Assembly (NCBI GenBank): GCA_019914995.1
Contig: CM034131.1
Coordinates: 10,262,501-10,326,500, forward strand
DNA from: Acanthochlamys bracteata
Lineage: Eukaryota > Streptophyta > Magnoliopsida > Pandanales > Velloziaceae
Reading direction: 5' to 3'
DNA length: 64,000 nucleotides
Below, one piece after another: positions 58,910 to 64,000 of the stretch; positions within the stretch are counted from its first letter, which is position 1, and the number at the start of each line of letters is the position of its first letter. The notes beneath the pieces were generated by a model. That model was given only the letters and a program-made list of their open reading frames with translations. It had not been told where the DNA came from and made no database searches. Position numbers and translations under genes: made by a program.

Positions 58910-60380
58910 AAATTATGCGAATGATAATTAGATGTTTCCATAATTTAATGGATATGCTTAATATTTTGATAATCTAGTTTAGAGGATTGATTAACTATGG
59001 TAAGTCATTGGAAGAAGATAGAACGCTAAATTTCTCTGGTCAAATGAAAACTTACTGCATTCTAAAAGAGGTAACTAGCAGAACTGAAGCACAAACAAGA
59101 ATGTTAATTTTATTCCTAAAATCTTGAGAAGTTTACCGTTTCCTAAAAGTAATCCTTACAATCTTTCTCAAATGGAATAAAATTTCTAATTAATTAGAAT
59201 CTTTCTGAAATGGAATTAAATAATTCTTCTCATATCAGTTTTTTTTAATAAAATTTTTCGATCTTTGTTTACCCAAAATGCCATTGAAACTAAATTAATC
59301 TTAAGTTCAATACAATCTTATTGACGCATTAGGGAAAATAATATTTCCATGCAGCATAAGTTTAAAATTGCAAACTTGTACTTGCCTTTGAAAATAAAAA
59401 ATATATAATTTATTTCTCCAAATACTGAAAGAAGCCCAAGATAGTAGCGTCTCATGGCGGACGTTTGAGACTCTTTAAAATAGAAATTTTTTATAGAAAA
59501 TTTAGTTTAAAAAATATTTAAATCTTTTATAAAAATTACATATTATATATATTATTTAAAATTTAAATTTTATATAAAAATTACTGTAAAATATTTATTA
59601 AAAAATAAAAAATTGAACTGAAATAATGAGATTAAATGAAATGCTTCGCCAAGCATGCTCTCAGAGAATGCTGGAAACTCAAAAAATTCTTTACTTAGGT
59701 GGTTGTATCTGAGTGCGTGGGGATGTGTATTTTGGTCTTGCAACAACCACCGACCATGATGCTATTTAGGTGGTCATGATACACAGCAGCAATCTTTAAT
59801 ACACGAGAAAGTAATTTCCATAGCATCATGAACGCCTCTATAGCATTTTTACACTATTAATAGGCAGTCAAAATAGAGCCATGAAAACCTCAGCAATAAC
59901 CTTATAACAGTTACCACACGTTTAATCAGTTTCGTTCATTACCTTAGACATACTCAACAGAGACCCAATTCAGAGACTATAAACGATAGTTCCCTTTAGC
60001 CTTTTGGCAATGCAGTCAGAAGAAATCTCCTACTTCAATCTGACAGGCTTCTGTTATTGAGCAGAAACAGAAACATATGTCCAGATAAACTACATATCAA
60101 CAGGCTCACTTGTCAAATTTGATCTCCCAATCTAGGCTAGCGAATCATCTAATTGAACAAACATTTCAATTCGTGTTACAAGGTGATCCGGCTAATTTGC
60201 CTCAAATAAATCAATATGGAAAATAATAAATTGTTGGATCTCAACAATTTCCATCAGAATATTCTTCAGTATCGGGGCTGGAAATTACTCCTTTATAGGA
60301 AAGCTTAAAAAAGAATAACCTACACATCTGTAAGCCACTACAGACAACCAGCCAAGGTGCTGGTAGCAAAAAGAACTGTT
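58910..60380. other. Expansin upstream region and Asterix 3' side
   Basis: No gene is seen. 59455-59655 is an AT-rich repeat-like stretch that opens CGGACGTTTGAGACTC and ends CGCCAAGCATGC. 59700-60386 has normal composition and probably includes the Asterix 3' untranslated region. Confidence 0.45.
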
Positions 60381-60386
60381 AAGAGA

Positions 60387-63205
60387 TCACCGCTTTTGAC
60401 TGGGAGGCCGAGGGCCAAAGTAAGTTGTCCCCAATCCCATGATTGCAAACCTGGGAAAAGGTTTAAAGACAAAAGTAAGAGCCTCATGAACATTGAAATG
60501 GTTTATCTTTAGTAAGAAAGTTCAAATCATGCTACTGCATTTATGTTTGAACGCATACAAAAGAGGAAAGCTTTCAGGAGCATGCAGTAAATATGCTAAG
60601 GCACGAGGCTATGCAAAAAAAAAAAAAAAAATACATGGCTGCTTAAGAAATGAGCATGAATGAATTGCCATAAAATATACAGGCAAGAGGAAGAACGTAC
60701 TACAGTTATATCACAATAAAGATAGAGATCAAGATTGCATACCCTATCTCTGCAGTTGGCATCTATTTTGAGTAATTTCACCTCTATATTCAGTGTTCTC
60801 AGATCATAAAATTCTACACTACGAATTTCCATCTTTTGTTTCTTTAATATAAAATGGATATCTAGAATTAGCCATATTTGGCAATATGTCGTAAAGTAAA
60901 ACACCCATCAGCCGTATCACTACAGAGCCATCATTATTCTGTAGACATTTATTCTGATACATGCCAAACTGCCATTTTCTTATCTGATTTTGTTCAACCA
61001 ATGCTTCCCCCAAATCAAACAATGTATACAATAATATGGCTCCCTTCATGTATATAAATTTTTGAAAAGCTCCAACATCTGCTGCAAGTATGTCTAATAA
61101 ATGCTCCTGCAACAGCACTGTCAAGGTCATGTTCTGTTTTTAAGAAGGTGATTACAAATAAAGACCTATGTTGCACTGCATGCTGAACTTAAAAATAAGT
61201 AACAGAATAGCCTTTCTGCTCCAGTAAACTATTAACACAATCTTATCATAATTACATGTTAAACACAAGAAGCAGAAGACCGGTTGTCTCCATTTCCTCC
61301 CAATCTATCTGACTCTTACACTCTGTTTGGATCGAGAGTATTGCAGATTAATGGAGAGTAAGTGAATTAATTAATCTCCATTACTCTAGTTTGGTAACAA
61401 ACTTATAAGATAAATGAGGATTAAAGTTTATCTCTATTAATTTCCATTAATCTGTAAATCGTTACACCCCAATGTGGGGTGTAAGCTGGAGTAAGATTAA
61501 TATTGATACTACTAACAACTAAAATTTCCATAATACCCATATCATTTTATTTTATTTACCCATTTTATACTCCATTTTTTTTAAACTCATTTTTAACATA
61601 AAATACTTACAAAAATTAAAATAAATTCTGTTATTAATAATTTTTTTTAAAAATTCAAATTTAAAACTTACTATAAATATATAATTAATATAAAATTTTA
61701 TTTTTTATTAAATATTTTTAATTTATATATTTACTTAAATATATAATTAAATATATAAAAAAATAAGAATATTATTGACTTTTTAATATTATTGAATTTT
61801 TATTAAAAAAACAAAAATATATAAATTTTTTTTTTAATATAAATATATATTTGCTTAACCAAAACATACAAAAAATATAAAAGAATAATTTTGACTTTTT
61901 ATAAAAATTACTCTTACTTACTCCTCAGTTATCAAACAAGAATATTATTTACTCTTGATTAATCTTATTGATATATCCAAACAAGATGAGATTAAATTAT
62001 TACTCTTACTCTCGTTTCCACCCTAATAATTTTATCTTGTTTAATCTTACTTATTACTTCTCCTTCCAAACAGACCCTTAAGTACTCTTATTTTCTCTTA
62101 CTTACTTATTACTTTCTAAGTACTACACGAATATCTGCTGTTTAAGTACTCTACCCGATAAGGAACATGTACGTACAAGCATGCACACACACCAATGACC
62201 AACGTGGATACAAAAAGAAAAAAATAAAATGAAGTGCATATATTGAAACTGAACACCACGCTGATGGACATTAAACTGCTAAATAATAGTCATTACCAAG
62301 ATAATAGTCCAATAAGAGAACCACATTACGAAGTCACTGAAAATAAGCTTTAATCAAAAAAATAAGAACACGGTCTTGAGGAACTACATCAAAAAACACA
62401 TGGTCATCTATCTAGGTGATTGGCACAAAGAACAGCTGTATTATGATTATACTCACATCATTGCCATGGAAATCTGCTTGAAGTCATTTTCAAAATTCCT
62501 CATATTTGCAATAGATTGGACACAGAAGATTATCGCTAGCCATGAGCAGAGCTTGTACTACAAATACAAAAAAGAAGATTCAAAAGCAAGAACTGCAACC
62601 GTGAGAATCACTGAGAGGTCCCGAGATTCTGAAGACCAACAATCTCAAAACCAAATGATGCAAAATTAAGTTAGGAACTTCTAGATATCTGCTGGTAGCT
62701 TAAAACATAAGGCTACATGATCCAGACAGAAAGCTTTCAAAAAACTGAACAACAGTCAAAGATATCGCAGAAATCGAGAATTTAAAAATTCCAAAGAAAA
62801 TTCTAAGAGAACAGGCAGAAGTATGATTTGCTGATATAGGAATCAAAATAGTATAGAAATACTGGAAAATTGAAGGAACATATTGATCATAAGTAGAATT
62901 AGATTGAAGAACTCCGAGTAGATCAAATGACTTAATCAGGAGGAACTTGAAAGTATCAGGAGCATTAAAAAATAAGAAAATTTTACAGTTAACAAAAACA
63001 AATAAAGAAAAAGAAACGCTGAGTTCGGAGAAGAAAGAGAACGATTAAATTAATAAAAAATTTCTGAGAGTACCCGGAGCATAACACCCATGACACCAAA
63101 GAGCACGGCGAGAAATCCTGAGTAATCAATAGGGAGATCTTGCGTGTTCACCGGCGGCGGCATGTAAGGCCTCGCCGTCGACGGCTGCCTTGGGTCGTTT
63201 GCCAT
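60387..63205 (-). CDS. Asterix (WDR83OS homologue), PAT complex subunit
   Basis: Three exons (63205-63074, 62557-62457 and 60450-60387) join in frame to 98 residues. The product begins MANDPRQPSTARPYMPPP. It has three hydrophobic segments: DYSGFLAVLFGVMGVMLR, YKLCSWLAIIFCVQSIAN and MFAIMGLGTTYFGP. It ends PPSQKR. This matches the small ER protein Asterix, which with CCDC47 forms the PAT complex and shields semi-polar transmembrane segments during membrane-protein insertion. I chose the ATG at 63205 because homologues start with MANDPR; an in-frame ATG six codons upstream (MKETSSMANDP) is an alternative. Intron 2 is about 2 kb and contains a MITE and an unexplained frame. Confidence 0.93.
60613..60632. 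repeat. Poly(A) run in Asterix intron 2
   Basis: An A-tract of about 18 bases (plus strand). No SINE or LINE body can be recognised beside it. Confidence 0.8.
60819..61130 (-). other. Open frame inside Asterix intron 2, unrecognised
   Basis: About 103 codons are open on the minus strand, including LLQEHLLDILAADVGAFQKF and YQNKCLQNNDGSVVIRLMGV. The residue mix is not obviously random, but I recognise no family, and no splice partners are evident. It could be chance, an alternative exon, or part of an old insert next to the MITE. Confidence 0.2.
61319..62077. mobile_element. Tourist-like (PIF/Harbinger) MITE in Asterix intron 2
   Basis: The left end CACTCTGTTTGGATCGAG and the right end CTTCCAAACAGACCC are inverted repeats. 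Direct TTA flanks lie on both sides (61316-61318 and 62078-62080), the classic PIF/Harbinger target duplication. It is about 759 bases, AT-rich inside and without a transposase. Subterminal blocks also mirror each other (TTAATCTCCATTACTCTAG with CTTACTCTCGTTTCCACCC). It is oriented within the host intron and does not touch the exons. Confidence 0.8.
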
Positions 63206-63284
63206 CGAGCTCGTCTCCTTCATTTCTCTCTCGTTCTCTCTGAAAATTCTGGCGGATCTAGCGACACCAATTTCCATTAAATTG

Positions 63285-63345
63285 GACATCGCGGCCCAGA
63301 TCATTTATTAAAGGGTCCGGTTAACGTAGCCCAGTTGATTCAACA
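63285..63345 (-). promoter_or_regulatory. Asterix promoter region with GGCCCA/AGCCCA motifs
   Basis: GCGGCCCAGATC and GTAGCCCAGTTG lie 85-135 bases upstream of the chosen start codon. On the minus strand these read TGGGCC and TGGGCT, site II-type elements common in housekeeping promoters. The role is inferred. Confidence 0.4.
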
Positions 63346-63554
63346 GTCTCTCTTTCACATGCATTGCACGTGACTTTCATCTCGTCAGGAGTCAACCATA
63401 CTGGACTTCACAAGGACCGTCAATTTTCTTTTTCAAGTAAAGTACTAATAACCCCTCATATCTGTGACAAATTATCGATAAACCGTTGATACATTTTATT
63501 TGTGATTGAGGGGGCACTTTCATTGGTTCGAAGTCGTGACAATGAGCTTCGCTA

Positions 63555-63760
63555 AGTGCGTGTTTATCAAAATTTTAAAATTTTTTTTAATTCATTTAAT
63601 ATAAATTATATTTTTTTTAAATAAATTAAAAAATTTAATTTATTTTAAAAAATTATTATTATTACAAAATTTATATAAAAATTTATTAAATATTTTTAAT
63701 TTTTAATTTTTTTTTAAAAATTACTTTAAAAAGTGAATTTATTTCGATGTAAACGCACCC
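63555..63760. repeat. AT-rich repeat with inverted ends
   Basis: The sequence opens AGTGCGTGTTTATC and ends GATGTAAACGCACCCT, which form imperfect inverted ends around AT-rich filler. It belongs to the same loose class as the other CGTTTGG-type repeats in the window. It is non-coding. Confidence 0.5.
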
Positions 63761-63769
63761 TAGAAAGGA

Positions 63770-64000
63770 GTCGAGACAATGCGTTCCTTTCTATCTCCGG
63801 ATCACTGACGGGAACGGGATAATTTTCAAAGTTTCACGAGCTACACTTGCCTTCCGTTACTTTTCTCTTTCTCTGATTTGGATTTTTCGTTTTTCAGTCT
63901 TTTCAATTCAACGAAGTCAAGATCATCAGCTCAGTGTTATGAGCGGATTTTGTTTGGATTTTTCACACTGCTGTGAAGTGTTTGATTTTGATTCTCTATT
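63770..64000 (+). promoter_or_regulatory. Possible leader of a plus-strand gene beyond the window
   Basis: After 63770 the composition becomes mixed and pyrimidine-rich on the plus strand (CTTTTCTCTTTCTCTGATTT, then TTTTTCGTTTTTCAGTCTTT), typical of a plant 5' leader. No coding sequence can be assigned before the window ends. Confidence 0.3.

Overview
This is a eudicot plant nuclear window. The genes are split by short, very AT-rich GT-AG introns, and the intergenic DNA is AT-rich and full of short transposon-like repeats. Several products are plant-specific: a CLE peptide, a Qb+Qc SNAP33-type SNARE, an EAR-motif C2H2 repressor, an alpha-expansin, and GAUT and GUS/heparanase-like glycan enzymes. 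I cannot name the species. I see no CRISPR array, operon, phage or organelle insert, tRNA or rRNA.

Layout, left to right. 1-1058 is AT-rich DNA. 1059-1924 is a small four-exon gene (+) with an early in-frame stop. 2561-2905 is a fold-back element. 3175-6066 (-) is a GH79 heparanase-like beta-glucuronidase. 8345-9411 (-) is a decayed GAUT galacturonosyltransferase. 12537-12887 (-) encodes a CLE peptide precursor. 14137-15708 (+) is a BAG/IQ co-chaperone, with a decayed copy of its last exon about 1 kb downstream. 17886-19535 (-) is a SNAP33-like SNARE. 21596-24211 (-) is a seven-finger U1-type zinc-finger protein. 27585-28871 (-) is a three-finger QALGGH/EAR repressor. 31374-32816 (-) is UDP-glucose 6-dehydrogenase, with two possible leader exons. 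35414-35590 is a piece of an unidentified gene. 36166-37661 (-) is ribosomal protein eS19. 40328-54208 (-) is the cohesin loader SCC2 in 28 exons. 56236-57799 is a DNA transposon carrying foreign sequence. 58038-58846 (-) is a divergent expansin. 60387-63205 (-) is the ER protein Asterix, with a Tourist-like MITE in its second intron.

The genes are ordinary, independently transcribed nuclear genes, not a cluster. Several touch cell-wall chemistry: UGD makes UDP-glucuronate, the GAUT relic would have used UDP-galacturonate, GH79 trims glucuronic acid, and expansin loosens the wall. I read this as chance neighbourhood. Multi-exon models were checked by summing exon lengths and following phase: GUS 539 codons, SNAP33 306, zinc finger 536, eS19 144, SCC2 1750, Asterix 99, expansin 241, all counted with the stop.

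I found no convincing new biological system. The best leads are the transposon with captured host-like sequence, the GAUT relic, the unnamed gene fragment between eS19 and UGD, the early stop in the first gene, and the exon duplication in the U1-type zinc-finger gene.
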